Source of the DNA: Salinimicrobium gaetbulicola
GTDB lineage: Bacteria > Bacteroidota > Bacteroidia > Flavobacteriales > Flavobacteriaceae
Direction: 5' to 3'
Assembly: GCF_042676025.1 (NCBI RefSeq)
Contig: NZ_JBHTJP010000032.1
Coordinates: 124,001 to 188,000 of the forward strand
DNA: 64,000 nt
Shown here: piece by piece, positions 8,346 through 18,116 of the stretch
Numbering within the stretch: the stretch's first letter is position 1
How the letters are laid out: the number at the start of each line of letters is the position of its first letter
Notes under the pieces: generated by a model
Seen by the model: the letters and a program-made list of their open reading frames with translations, nothing else
The model's database searches: none
What the model was told of the DNA's origin: nothing
Program-made: the position numbers and the translations under genes

Positions 8346-10772
8346 ATGAGCAATAAATATATTTGTATTCACGGGCATTTTTATCAACCTCCGAGAGAAA
8401 ACCCATGGTTGAACAAAGTTGAGATCCAGGAATCTGCGTATCCATATCATGACTGGAATTACAGGATCAACGAAGAGTGTTATCGAAGAAATACGGCATC
8501 CCGTATTCTAAATGATCACGGGAAAATAGAGGCTATCATGAACAATTATTCCCGGATGAGCTTCAACATCGGGCCAACTTTGCTGGCATGGATGGAAAAT
8601 GAAGCTCCCGAGACCTATGCAGCTATTTTACAGGCCGACAAAGATAGTATGGAAGCTTTTTCAGGACATGGTTCGGCTATGGCGCAGGCTTATAATCACT
8701 TGATCATGCCATTGGCAAACGAGAGGGATAAAGAAACCCAGGTCATCTGGGGGATCGAGGATTTTAAATCTCGATATGGACGTCACCCGGAAGGAATGTG
8801 GCTGGGCGAAACTGCGGCCAATACAGAATCTCTGGAGATGCTGGCGAAACATGGGATCAAGTTTACGATACTTTCACCTTATCAGGCCAAAAGGGTAAGA
8901 AAATTGGGAACCAAAGAATGGAAAGATGCGACAAATGCAAAGGTCGATACAAAAAAAGCATATGCCTGCAAATTGCCTTCGGGTAAGGAGATCGCGCTCT
9001 TTTTTTATGACGGTCCTGCTTCTCAGGGTGTTGCCTTTGAAGGACTTTTGAATGATGGGGCCCTTTTCGCAAATCGGCTTAAAGATCTCCTCTCAGACAA
9101 TGATGATCTGGAACTCGTACATATCGCGACAGACGGGGAAAGTTACGGCCATCATCACGGCCTGGGGGAAATGGCTCTGTCTTACTGTCTGGACTCTATA
9201 GATAAGCAGGAAGATGTAAACCTGACTGTTTATGGGGAATTCCTGGAGAAATTTCCGCCGGCATTTGAGGCAGAGATCATTGAAAATACCTCCTGGAGTT
9301 GTTACCACGGGGTGGAGCGTTGGAAAAGTGACTGCGGATGTAATACCGGTGGAAACCCCGACTGGAATCAGAAATGGCGTAAACCTTTAAGAGAGGCTTT
9401 TGACAAGGTGAGGGAAAAGCTTATTACGCTGTATGAGCAGCAAATGCAAGATCACACCTCTAATCCATGGGACGTTAGGAATGGATATATCAGGGTGATA
9501 CTGGACCGCAGTAATGATAATGTATCAGGATTTCTAAAAGATAATTTTGGCGAAGATCTTTCCGAAGAAAATAAAGTGAAACTTCTCAAACTCCTGGAAA
9601 TGCAATACCACTCTATGTTGATGTATACTAGTTGCGGCTGGTTCTTTGACGAGGTCACCGGTATTGAATCTATGCAGGATATATTTTACGCCACCCGTGC
9701 CATACAGCTTGCTGAAGAAGTAAGCGGCCTGGACTATGAAGCCGATTTTGTGGAATCGCTTCGGAAGATCCCGAGTAATATTCCGAAGTATGGCAACGCA
9801 TTGAAGGCTTACGAACAGATAGTTAAACCTATGGAGCTGGATATGATAAGGATCGGGGCGCATTACGCGATCTCTTCCCTTTTCGAAGAGTTTCCTGAAG
9901 AGGTTACTCTCTATAACTTCAGTGCGGCGGTCAAATCCAGTCATTATTATGAGGCCGGTAAACAAAAACTGATCGTGGGCCGTACTGAGTTTCGGTCTGA
10001 TATAACCTGGGAAAAAGTGGATATTTCATATGCTGTGCTTCATTTGGGAGAACATCACCTGTTTGGGGGTGTTCGTAAGTACATGGGGACAGAAGCTCTT
10101 GAGGAGCTGCACACCAAAATGGCTCAATTCTTCGAGCAGGGAAATGTGTATGAGATCTTTAACCTGATGGATGTTCACTTCGGGAATCACAATTACTCCT
10201 TCTGGCACCTGTTCAGGGATGAGCAGCACCAGATCATGAAATTAATGATGGAGAAGAACCTTACCGGAGCCGAGGGAGCCATGCAGCAACTCTATGACAA
10301 TACGTATACTTTGCTGAAGACTTTTCAGGAAATAAATATGGAAGTGCCGGCAAGGTTGAAAATGCCAGTAGAAATGGCTGTGAATAACCGGTTGGTGACT
10401 GAATTAAAAAGAAAGGAACTTAGTTTCCGAAAACTTGACAAACAACTAAAGTCGGCTGTGGCTATTGACGCAAATCTTGATCTTGTTACACTGGATTATT
10501 TAATGGATCAACGTCTGACGGAGCTTGTCAAAAAACTGGAGGAAGAGCCTGAAAATCTGGAACTGTTACATACTATTAATCAATTATTGGGTCTTATAAA
10601 GGAAACTCCCCTGGATCCAGAAAAATGGGAGGCTCAGAATATCATTTTTGGGATCAAAGAACAACATTTAGCAGAAAAGATGAGCGAGGCTGACGCAGGA
10701 GATCAGGCTGCGAAGGATTGGAGTAACGCTTTTAAGCAGTTAGAGGAATCAGTTAACCTTGTAATAGAATGA
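8346..10772 (+). CDS. Glycoside hydrolase family 57 protein with DUF3536 domain
   Basis: The 808-residue protein begins with a GH57-type domain: HGHFYQPPRENPW at about 9-21, HGSAMAQAYNHLIMPLA at 108-124, GMWLGETA with Glu155, and ATDGESYGHHHG with Asp263/Glu265 as likely catalytic residues. The C-terminal half is the DUF3536 region. GH57 enzymes act on alpha-glucans (amylase, pullulanase, branching); no activity is established here. It lies between treZ and treY, where many organisms carry the debranching enzyme TreX/GlgX, and its stop overlaps the treY start (ATGA). A role in preparing linear maltodextrin for TreY is inferred from position only. No signal peptide is seen, so it should be cytoplasmic. 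Confidence 0.85.
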   Translation: MSNKYICIHGHFYQPPRENPWLNKVEIQESAYPYHDWNYRINEECYRRNTASRILNDHGKIEAIMNNYSRMSFNIGPTLLAWMENEAPETYAAILQADKDSMEAFSGHGSAMAQAYNHLIMPLANERDKETQVIWGIEDFKSRYGRHPEGMWLGETAANTESLEMLAKHGIKFTILSPYQAKRVRKLGTKEWKDATNAKVDTKKAYACKLPSGKEIALFFYDGPASQGVAFEGLLNDGALFANRLKDLLSDNDDLELVHIATDGESYGHHHGLGEMALSYCLDSIDKQEDVNLTVYGEFLEKFPPAFEAEIIENTSWSCYHGVERWKSDCGCNTGGNPDWNQKWRKPLREAFDKVREKLITLYEQQMQDHTSNPWDVRNGYIRVILDRSNDNVSGFLKDNFGEDLSEENKVKLLKLLEMQYHSMLMYTSCGWFFDEVTGIESMQDIFYATRAIQLAEEVSGLDYEADFVESLRKIPSNIPKYGNALKAYEQIVKPMELDMIRIGAHYAISSLFEEFPEEVTLYNFSAAVKSSHYYEAGKQKLIVGRTEFRSDITWEKVDISYAVLHLGEHHLFGGVRKYMGTEALEELHTKMAQFFEQGNVYEIFNLMDVHFGNHNYSFWHLFRDEQHQIMKLMMEKNLTGAEGAMQQLYDNTYTLLKTFQEINMEVPARLKMPVEMAVNNRLVTELKRKELSFRKLDKQLKSAVAIDANLDLVTLDYLMDQRLTELVKKLEEEPENLELLHTINQLLGLIKETPLDPEKWEAQNIIFGIKEQHLAEKMSEADAGDQAAKDWSNAFKQLEESVNLVIE

Positions 10773-13432
10773 AATGCCCAACGGCTACATACCGGGTACA
10801 ACTCTCTCCCGAGTTCACGTTTGATGATCTCGAAAAGATCCTTGATTACCTGGAGCAATTCAGAATTTCAACCATTTATTCAGCTCCATTTTTCAAAAGC
10901 AGAACAGGAAGTACGCATGGTTATGACATAACCGATCCTTTGTCACTTAATCCCGAGATAGGAAAACTGGAAACCTTCAGAAAGATCAGTGAATGGCTTG
11001 AAAAGAAAAAAATGGGCTGGCTTCAGGATATAGTTCCTAATCACATGGCCTTTGACAACGAGAATCAATGGTTAAGAGATATTTTTGAATTGGGGCCCAA
11101 ATCCGAATATTATAAGTTTTTTGATATTGACTGGGAAAAAGGCGAAAAACTGATGGCTCCTTTCTTAGGAGACCCTTTGAATGAAGTACGGGAGAAGAAA
11201 GAGCTGAAACTGCAACTGGCACAGACAGGACTTTGTTTCAGATATTATGACAATTCATATCCTGCATCGGCTGAAACATATTTTGAGATCCTTTCAAAGA
11301 CCGAAAATGAAAAATGGATCGAGGAGTTTAGAAGTTATGAAGCTGGCGGTAAGGAATGGCACGATCTCAAAAACCTTTTTTTGATCAATATTCAGGCAGA
11401 CCACGAATTGGACACGTCCATACAAAGCACCTTGAAAAAAATAAACTCTTCGCAAGAAGAGATGCAAAGAATTTTAGATCTTCAGTTCTTTAGACCTACA
11501 GACTGGAAAAAGACCGAAAAGGAGATCAATTACCGAAGGTTCTTTACCATCAACGGCCTCATTTGCCTGCGAATGGAAGATGAAAAAGTCTTCAAGGAAT
11601 ATCATGAATTCATTCATCAGTTAGTTGAAGCCGGTTTTATAAATGGTCTCAGAATAGATCATATTGACGGCCTTTTTGACCCTGTGAAGTATCTTGAAGA
11701 TCTTCGGGAATTAGTGGGTTACGATTTTTACCTGATTATAGAGAAGATCCTGGAATGGGATGAAAAACTCCCTCGTAACTGGCCGGTTCAGGGAACCAGT
11801 GGATATGGGTTTCTTGCTGAAGTAAATCAGCTATTTACAGACCACAGCAAGGAAAAAATGTTTTCAGATTACTACGATAGGATAAATCCGGAACAGAACG
11901 AGTATGAGCAGTTGGTGTATAATCAAAAGCTTTTTATTCTCAAGGAACGAATGGGAGGAGAATTCTCAAACCTTTGGAGCCTCCTGGACGAACTTGGCCT
12001 TCTTGCTCCTGAAAACCGTACTGAGAAGGTCAAGGAAGCTCTCGGAGCCTTTTTAGCAGCATTTCCGGTTTACAGGATATATCCGGAGGAATTTCCTTTA
12101 AAAAAGAAGCAAAAGAAGTTCATCGAAACTGCTTGTGAGACAGCTTTGAAATATTCCGAAGATCTGAAGACCGAATTGAAGATATTAAAGGAGATCTTCC
12201 TTGGTGAAGCCTCGGGAGATACTGACAATATGTTCTACTTTCTACAGCGCTGCCAGCAATTCACCGGTCCGCTGGCGGCAAAAGGGGTTGAAGATACCAG
12301 TTTTTATATTTTCAACCGGTTGATCTCACACAATGAAGTAGGGGACTCTCCCCAGAATTTTGGATTGTCGATAGACGGCTTTCATGAAAAAATGGAACAA
12401 CGTAAAAGAGAGTTTCCATTATCCATTAACGCTACGGCTACTCATGATACAAAACGAGGAGAAGATGCCAGGATGAGGATCAATGTTTTGAGTGAACTAG
12501 GGGAAGAGTGGCTGGAAAAAGCTGAAGAATGGAGTAAGGTTGCAAATAAGATCAAGAAAAATGGGATTCCCGATGCTAACGAAGAATATTTTATTTTTCA
12601 AATGCTGGTTGGGTCTTTCCCTTTTAAGATGGAGTTTGGGGAAGAGTTCATCAAGCGCACACATGCCTACCTTGAAAAAGCACTACGGGAAGCTAAAGTT
12701 CATTCTTCTTGGACAGAACCTGATGAGTCTTATGAAAAAGAGGTTTTTGATTTTGTGACAAATCTTTTGAATGAAAAAGAATTTCTGAACTTATTCCTGA
12801 CTTTTCAGAAAAAAATAATGGGTTACGGAGCATTAAAGTCCCTGGGGCAGTGTCTTATTAAGCTTACGGCCCCGGGTATTCCCGATATTTACCAGGGAAC
12901 AGAACTTTGGGATCTGAGTTATGTAGACCCTGACAACCGTCGACCCGTGAACTTTCAGCTGCGAAAGGAATATTTATATGAATTGATGATACTTCCTAAG
13001 GACAAACTTAAACAGGAACTCAACTCCCTCCGAAATAAATTCACCACAGGAAAGATCAAATTATACTGTCTTCACAAAGCGCTGGATGAAAGGCGAAACT
13101 TCAGCGAAGTTTTCTTAAAAGGAGAGTATTTGCCGGTAACTTTAAATGAAAAATTTGAAGATAAAGTGGTCGCTTTTGTAAGAAAGGAAGGGGAGAAATG
13201 GTATTTGATAGTGGTACCTGTTATGGTCACAAGCATTTTTAAAGATGACCTGGCTTTAAAAACCCCTGTTGAAAATGAGCCTGTTCTTTCAATTCCTTCA
13301 TGGTATCCACGTAACTGGAAAAATATTTATACCCAGGCTACATGGGATAATCCGGCTGAGTTTTCTGTGAAAGATCTTTTCGGGGATTTTCCGGTGGCCC
13401 TTTTAACCAACTTCTATGAAGATGAAAATTGA
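10769..13432 (+). CDS. treY: Malto-oligosyltrehalose synthase TreY
   Basis: TreY (GH13_26) isomerises the reducing-end alpha-1,4 bond of a maltodextrin to the alpha,alpha-1,1 bond of trehalose. The 887-residue protein starts with the typical TATYRVQLSPEFTF and has SAPFFKSRTGSTHGYD (39-54), nucleophile in INGLRIDHIDGLFDP (Asp297), acid/base in YLIIEKIL (Glu325) and ATATHDTKRGED. Near the end IPDIYQGTELWD is also typical of the family. Its start overlaps the GH57 stop by 4 nt and its end overlaps malQ by 17 nt, so the four genes are tightly coupled. The product is the substrate of TreZ, two genes upstream. Confidence 0.95.
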   Translation: MKCPTATYRVQLSPEFTFDDLEKILDYLEQFRISTIYSAPFFKSRTGSTHGYDITDPLSLNPEIGKLETFRKISEWLEKKKMGWLQDIVPNHMAFDNENQWLRDIFELGPKSEYYKFFDIDWEKGEKLMAPFLGDPLNEVREKKELKLQLAQTGLCFRYYDNSYPASAETYFEILSKTENEKWIEEFRSYEAGGKEWHDLKNLFLINIQADHELDTSIQSTLKKINSSQEEMQRILDLQFFRPTDWKKTEKEINYRRFFTINGLICLRMEDEKVFKEYHEFIHQLVEAGFINGLRIDHIDGLFDPVKYLEDLRELVGYDFYLIIEKILEWDEKLPRNWPVQGTSGYGFLAEVNQLFTDHSKEKMFSDYYDRINPEQNEYEQLVYNQKLFILKERMGGEFSNLWSLLDELGLLAPENRTEKVKEALGAFLAAFPVYRIYPEEFPLKKKQKKFIETACETALKYSEDLKTELKILKEIFLGEASGDTDNMFYFLQRCQQFTGPLAAKGVEDTSFYIFNRLISHNEVGDSPQNFGLSIDGFHEKMEQRKREFPLSINATATHDTKRGEDARMRINVLSELGEEWLEKAEEWSKVANKIKKNGIPDANEEYFIFQMLVGSFPFKMEFGEEFIKRTHAYLEKALREAKVHSSWTEPDESYEKEVFDFVTNLLNEKEFLNLFLTFQKKIMGYGALKSLGQCLIKLTAPGIPDIYQGTELWDLSYVDPDNRRPVNFQLRKEYLYELMILPKDKLKQELNSLRNKFTTGKIKLYCLHKALDERRNFSEVFLKGEYLPVTLNEKFEDKVVAFVRKEGEKWYLIVVPVMVTSIFKDDLALKTPVENEPVLSIPSWYPRNWKNIYTQATWDNPAEFSVKDLFGDFPVALLTNFYEDEN

Positions 13433-14939
13433 AAGAAGTAGCGGAATATTGATGCACATCACTTCTTTACCCGGGCCTTACGGAATTGGAGACCTGGGGC
13501 CGGAGGCTTATAATTTTTTGGATTTCCTGGAGGCCTCGGGAAATCGCTACTGGCAATTACTTCCATTGAACCCAACAGATAAGATCTATAATCATTCCCC
13601 CTACAGTACGCATTCTGCATTCGCGGGAAACCCGTTATTAATAAGTCCTGATCTCATGGTCAAAACTGGTTATATAGACTCTCAGGACATTAATGCTCCT
13701 AAAAAAAGCAGACCTGAAAAGGTCAATTTTTCCGAAGTAGAACCTTTCAAAGAAAAGCTTTTTGCGAAAGCATGGAAAAAGTTCGGAAAACAAAAGCAGG
13801 AAGATCCGAAATTTGAAGAATTTCAAAAGGAACATGCCTATTGGCTGGATGATTATTGTCTATATCTGGCACTGCGAAATAAATTTGACGGGAAAAGCTG
13901 GCTTGAATGGCCGGATGAATTAAGAGACAGAGAGCCGAAAGCTCTGAAAAAGGCACATGCCGAACTGGAAGAACCTGTCATTAAAGAAAAATTCATTCAA
14001 CACCTGTTCTTTTCACAATGGAAGGACCTTATGGCCGAGGCACATAAAAGAAATATCAAATTCTTTGGAGATGTACCCTTCTATATTAACCATGACAGTG
14101 CCGATTGCTGGGTAAATCCGGATCTTTTCAAGCTGGATGAAGATAAAAACCCAACCCATGTTTCGGGTGTTCCGCCTGACCTGTTCAGTAAAACCGGACA
14201 GCTTTGGGGCACGCCTGTCTATAACTGGAAGCATTTAAAAAGCAATGATTTTGAATGGTGGGTTGCCAGGCTCAGGCAAAATTTGTTGTTGTTCGATGTA
14301 GTGCGGTTTGATCATTTCAGAGCATTTTCAGCTTATTGGGAAGTCCGGGCAAGCGAGAAAACAGCGATTAAAGGGAAATGGGTAAACACTCCGGGAACTG
14401 ACCTGTTCAGGGTATTGAGAAAAGAGTTTCCTGAAATGCCTTTTATTGCTGAAGATCTTGGTTCCCTGGATCAGCCGGTTTATGACTTGCTGGACAAGTT
14501 TGAGTTCCCAAAAATGAAAGTCCTGCAGTTTGCTTTTGGAGATCATTATTCAGAGAATCCCTATTTGCCTTTCAATCATTTGCCTAATAACGTGGTCTAT
14601 ACTGGAACGCATGATAACAATACCACCAGAGGCTGGTTTAAAACCACCGGAAAAGAAGTGAAACTACATGTTAAAGAATATACCGGGATCTTCGTCTCAG
14701 ATAAGAACATTCATAAGGTTTTTCATAGAATGGCATTAGGATCGGTCGCGAGCCTGGCTATAATTCCCATGCAGGATATTATTGGGCTGGGAGGAGAGGC
14801 GATCATGAACGTTCCCGGAAGTATGGAAGGTAACTGGACGTGGAGACTCAGAAAATCAGAATTACCCGATGACAAACAGATCAAGGCTTTACATCATTTA
14901 AACATGGTTTATGGCCGGGCCGAAGAAAAGAAGACATAA
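13416..14939 (+). CDS. malQ: 4-alpha-glucanotransferase MalQ (amylomaltase)
   Basis: MalQ (GH77) transfers maltodextrin segments between chains. The 507-residue protein has the short bacterial form: SSGILMHITSLPGPYGIGDLG at the start, WQLLPLNPT, nucleophile in VVRFDHFRAF, acid/base in FIAEDLG and YTGTHDNNTTRGWF. It begins 17 nt inside treY (an ATG 6 nt further on is the alternative start) and is the last gene of the operon, before a strong terminator. It can recycle the short maltodextrins left by TreY/TreZ, or lengthen primers for GlgE and GlgB. Confidence 0.95.
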   Translation: MKMKIERSSGILMHITSLPGPYGIGDLGPEAYNFLDFLEASGNRYWQLLPLNPTDKIYNHSPYSTHSAFAGNPLLISPDLMVKTGYIDSQDINAPKKSRPEKVNFSEVEPFKEKLFAKAWKKFGKQKQEDPKFEEFQKEHAYWLDDYCLYLALRNKFDGKSWLEWPDELRDREPKALKKAHAELEEPVIKEKFIQHLFFSQWKDLMAEAHKRNIKFFGDVPFYINHDSADCWVNPDLFKLDEDKNPTHVSGVPPDLFSKTGQLWGTPVYNWKHLKSNDFEWWVARLRQNLLLFDVVRFDHFRAFSAYWEVRASEKTAIKGKWVNTPGTDLFRVLRKEFPEMPFIAEDLGSLDQPVYDLLDKFEFPKMKVLQFAFGDHYSENPYLPFNHLPNNVVYTGTHDNNTTRGWFKTTGKEVKLHVKEYTGIFVSDKNIHKVFHRMALGSVASLAIIPMQDIIGLGGEAIMNVPGSMEGNWTWRLRKSELPDDKQIKALHHLNMVYGRAEEKKT

Positions 14940-14967
14940 AAAAGGAGGCTTTTGCCTCCTTTTATTT
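14939..14967. terminator. Rho-independent terminator, bidirectional
   Basis: AAAGGAGGC at 14941-14949 pairs with GCCTCCTTT at 14954-14962, followed by TTATTTTTA and preceded by A residues. It sits between convergent malQ and the copper-protein gene and can serve both. Confidence 0.85.
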
Positions 14968-14971
14968 TTAT

Positions 14972-15292
14972 TTAAGCCGCGTAATTTTTGCAGGCCTCAG
15001 CACATTCTCGACATGCCTTCGCGCATTGCTTGCAATGATCTGCTTCATGTTGCTCACATTCCTTAGCGCAGTCTTCACAAATTTGCCTGCAGTAGTCTAC
15101 CAGGCCCTGAATATTGTCATATTTGGTTTCCATGATGTTGGCAAGAGCAGCACAAACATAAGAACACGCTCTGTCTGTTCTTATACACTTGACCATTTTC
15201 TTTACATCGGGTTCATCCAGGCAGGCATCTGCACACCAGTTACAATAATTGATACAATTTGAAAGACTTTTTAATAACTCCTGATTTCTCAT
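14972..15292 (-). CDS. Four-helix-bundle copper-binding protein (Csp/DUF326 type)
   Basis: The 106-residue protein is Cys-rich: about 13 Cys spaced in CxxxC and CxxC patterns along predicted helices (for example NYCNWCADAC, CEDCAKECEQH, CKQCAKACRECAEAC). This matches the DUF326 family, whose studied members (Csp1/Csp3) store many Cu(I) ions inside a four-helix bundle. There is no signal peptide, so it is of the cytosolic Csp3 kind. It is transcribed in the same direction as the upstream nos cluster, whose NosZ needs several copper atoms; a copper-buffer role is therefore plausible but inferred. Confidence 0.85.
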   Translation of the reverse strand: MRNQELLKSLSNCINYCNWCADACLDEPDVKKMVKCIRTDRACSYVCAALANIMETKYDNIQGLVDYCRQICEDCAKECEQHEADHCKQCAKACRECAEACKNYAA

Positions 15293-15390
15293 CTTAATCG
15301 GTTTTTCTGGTTAGAATTTCTTTTTCTTAAGTTAAAAAAGGATTCCGATAATTTACCGTAAGACGCTGTTAAACAATGACTAATAAAGGG

Positions 15391-16173
15391 TTAAAAGTCT
15401 TTTTTTCTAGATTTTCTGTTAAGGTTAAATACCGGCAAGAACACCCAGAGAGATAAAACGCTCAAAGAAATGATCAATCCAAGATTTGTTCCGAAAAATT
15501 TCTGAAAAACTGCACCTGTATACCCCATTAATGCCGAAATATCCAGCTTCAATAAGATCAGGATGCGGGAGAGATCAATAGGATTGAACATAGTCGCGAT
15601 AAGAGAAAATTTATCTAGCGGATAATCCTCAAAAAGCACTAATGACATCAGGAACAATCCGTCATAGATCACAGCCAGAAACAACCATAATAAGATGGCA
15701 TAACTAAAGCCCTTTATCTTGTTCTCGTTATACAACGCAATATTAAATGCCAGGGCACTAAAAATGAAAGTCAGGAAAGTTCCGGTAATCAAAAGAAGTG
15801 AAAAATCCCAGATCGCGGCTGACTGAAAAAGCCCGTAAAAGATGAAGGGAACTCCAAGTCCAATAATGAGGCTTAAAGAGAGTGATACCGCCACCCCGAG
15901 GTATTGTCCCAAAAAGATAGAGCGGCGTTTTAAAGGTTGTGCCAGCAATAATTCGGTAAACTCTTTTGAGTTATAATAATACATGACCCCAAAAATGGTT
16001 CCTATTAGAGGTACCAGGATGATGATCACATTCATAAGAGTGATCACCGCTTTTGAAAGATCATTATTCAGAAATAATAAAACGACCCCCAGCAGCAGGT
16101 AAAAGAAGAAATACACATAGCTCCAGCGGCTACGCATTAGATCAAAGAAACTGTATTTTAATATTTTAAGCAT
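15391..16173 (-). CDS. nosY: ABC transporter permease NosY
   Basis: This is a 260-residue membrane protein with about six hydrophobic segments, of the ABC-2/NosY type. It starts 8 nt inside the upstream ATPase gene and follows nosD and nosF, the standard nosDFY order. NosDFY is an ABC transporter coupled to periplasmic NosD that is needed for maturation of the CuZ site of nitrous oxide reductase. It is the last gene of the nos cluster. The N-terminal MLKILKYSFFDLMRSRWSY is a usual cytoplasmic lead into the first membrane helix. Confidence 0.88.
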   Translation of the reverse strand: MLKILKYSFFDLMRSRWSYVYFFFYLLLGVVLLFLNNDLSKAVITLMNVIIILVPLIGTIFGVMYYYNSKEFTELLLAQPLKRRSIFLGQYLGVAVSLSLSLIIGLGVPFIFYGLFQSAAIWDFSLLLITGTFLTFIFSALAFNIALYNENKIKGFSYAILLWLFLAVIYDGLFLMSLVLFEDYPLDKFSLIATMFNPIDLSRILILLKLDISALMGYTGAVFQKFFGTNLGLIISLSVLSLWVFLPVFNLNRKSRKKDF

Positions 16174-16876
16174 AACTAGAAGATAATATTGAGGCTATGG
16201 CGTGTTCAAAATCAGGTTGTTCGGTCTTGGTTTTTAGTTGCTGGATGGATCCTTTGAAATAGATCTTACCTTCCAACAGAAATACGATCTCATCTGAAAT
16301 TTCTTCCACAAAATTCATAATGTGGGAGGTGATCAAAATGGTCTTTCCTTTCGCTTTTTCGGCTTTTATAAGTTCCTTCAACCGTAGGTGGGAGATTGGA
16401 TCAAGACCGGTAGTTGGTTCATCCAGAATGATCAAAGGGCTGTCAAACATGAAGGTAAGTACAAGGTTTACCTTTTGTTTGGTTCCTCCGGAAAGGTTTC
16501 CTAGTTTCTTGTTTAGAAAAGGCTGTAGTTTGAAAAGTTCAATGAGGCGTTGATCTTCATTGCCTTTAAAAGAACGCAGATCCTTGATCATTTTTATAAG
16601 TTCATTGACCGAAAGGTTGTTAGGGAAATTGGCTATTTGAGGCAGGTAATCTATCTCGTTGCGATATTTCCAATCTCCTTTAATGTTCTTGCCGTTTAGG
16701 CTGATGCTTCCTTTATCAGGGATCACCATTCCTAAAATACTTTTTATGAGGGTCGTTTTTCCCGAACCATTAGGCCCAAGAACCGCGAAAATCCCCCCTT
16801 TTTCGATCTCTAAGGTTATTCCTTTTAAAACTTTGTTCTTGGAATAACGTTTATGTAAATCCTTAATTTCTATCAT
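16166..16876 (-). CDS. nosF: ABC transporter ATP-binding protein NosF
   Basis: The 236-residue ATPase has Walker A GPNGSGKTT (about 34-42), Q-loop DYLPQ, signature LSGGTKQK and Walker B PLIILDEPTTGLDP. It overlaps nosD by 14 nt at its start and nosY by 8 nt at its end. In the NosDFY system it powers the membrane complex that, with NosD and NosL, assembles the copper centre of NosZ. Confidence 0.93.
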   Translation of the reverse strand: MIEIKDLHKRYSKNKVLKGITLEIEKGGIFAVLGPNGSGKTTLIKSILGMVIPDKGSISLNGKNIKGDWKYRNEIDYLPQIANFPNNLSVNELIKMIKDLRSFKGNEDQRLIELFKLQPFLNKKLGNLSGGTKQKVNLVLTFMFDSPLIILDEPTTGLDPISHLRLKELIKAEKAKGKTILITSHIMNFVEEISDEIVFLLEGKIYFKGSIQQLKTKTEQPDFEHAIASILSSSYA

Positions 16877-18116
16877 GGTCGATTGCCTTCATTCTCGGTT
16901 CTTCATCCACTAAATTATCGGGTGTGAAAACCGGTGATACTTTTTCTGAAAAATCTATGATGTCAATAAATAAGCTACGTAGCAGGATAATTGTCTCGGG
17001 AGTCCTGTTCACTATATAGGAGAATAGTTTAACAGGACGGTAAGGAACATCTCCAATGCCATTCTTGTCCAGGTCATATCCGGTATAATTACTCCAGAAA
17101 TTCTTAGAAAATTCGTTATCGTTCAATTTGCTGTTATAGGAAATATCAAAGGAGTTGTACAGGAAATTATTGTTCTTAAAAATATTGGTGTAGCAAGCCC
17201 CACGAACTTTTATTGCCCAGCCATTATTTCTGAAATCGTTGTTTTCATAATTGATCCTGTTTGAACCTTCAATATTGATCCCGACGGTGTTCTTTTTAAA
17301 AACATTTCCGACGATCTCAGCATCGTTTATTTCCTTAAGCAGCAAGCCGAATGCCGCTGTTCCCCAGTTTTCGCGGAAGATATTTTCTCTCATTTCTATA
17401 TGCTTGGAGAACATGACCGCGACTCCCGCACCGTTGTTCTGGAAAATATTTCTGCGGTAAATGTCATTATTGGAGAACATGAAATGCAAACCATATCGCA
17501 GGTTGTCAATACTCTTGTTGTCTTCTATTATAATTCCGTCAGAAAACTCCAGGTAGATACCATCTCTTACATTCCTCACCTCATTTCCGGTTACGGTTAT
17601 GTCCTGGCAATACCACAACTGGATTCCGTTACCGGAATTATATTCGTTCACTGCATCTCCAAAAATGCGGTTATTGAGGACCTTTCCGTTCTTAGATTTT
17701 TCGAGATAAATTCCGAAGAAAAGTCGTTCTAGAGTAAGGTCTTCCAGCAAAAAATCAGCACTTTTAACCACACGGACGGCTGCATAATCTGTGGTGTAAC
17801 TGGTCCCAACGTTAATGATCTTAATGCCTTTTAACGTGACATGGTCTGCCTGAATTGTAATGATCTCTCCCTGATCCTTCCCGTCTATAATGGCTCCTTT
17901 TTCTCCAATTATCGTAAGAGGCTTGGTTACAGCAATATTGTATTCGTAATAAGTTCCTTTCTTAATGAAAATGGTATCGTATTCTTCCGCTGCTTCAATT
18001 GCTTTTGAAATGTTGGTATGCTCACAGGTTGCACAAACCTTCAGAGTCTTACCCCACATTTGAGACATCTGAAGCAAAATGACTGAGAAGAAGATATATT
18101 TAAGAAAGCGATCCAT
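16863..18116 (-). CDS. nosD: Nitrous oxide reductase accessory protein NosD (periplasmic, right-handed beta-helix)
   Basis: The 417-residue protein has an N-terminal signal-like stretch (residues 1-22) and a series of beta-helix repeats rich in Asn, Ile and Gly (EDNKSIDNLRYGLHFMFSNN and similar), as in NosD. A CxxC pair (VCATCEH, about 28-34) follows the signal. NosD is the periplasmic partner of the NosFY transporter and binds copper-loaded NosL. It overlaps nosF by 14 nt. There is a 106-nt spacer to the cupin gene upstream, so it may have its own promoter, though I found no clear motif. Confidence 0.92.
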   Translation of the reverse strand: MDRFLKYIFFSVILLQMSQMWGKTLKVCATCEHTNISKAIEAAEEYDTIFIKKGTYYEYNIAVTKPLTIIGEKGAIIDGKDQGEIITIQADHVTLKGIKIINVGTSYTTDYAAVRVVKSADFLLEDLTLERLFFGIYLEKSKNGKVLNNRIFGDAVNEYNSGNGIQLWYCQDITVTGNEVRNVRDGIYLEFSDGIIIEDNKSIDNLRYGLHFMFSNNDIYRRNIFQNNGAGVAVMFSKHIEMRENIFRENWGTAAFGLLLKEINDAEIVGNVFKKNTVGINIEGSNRINYENNDFRNNGWAIKVRGACYTNIFKNNNFLYNSFDISYNSKLNDNEFSKNFWSNYTGYDLDKNGIGDVPYRPVKLFSYIVNRTPETIILLRSLFIDIIDFSEKVSPVFTPDNLVDEEPRMKAIDHDRN

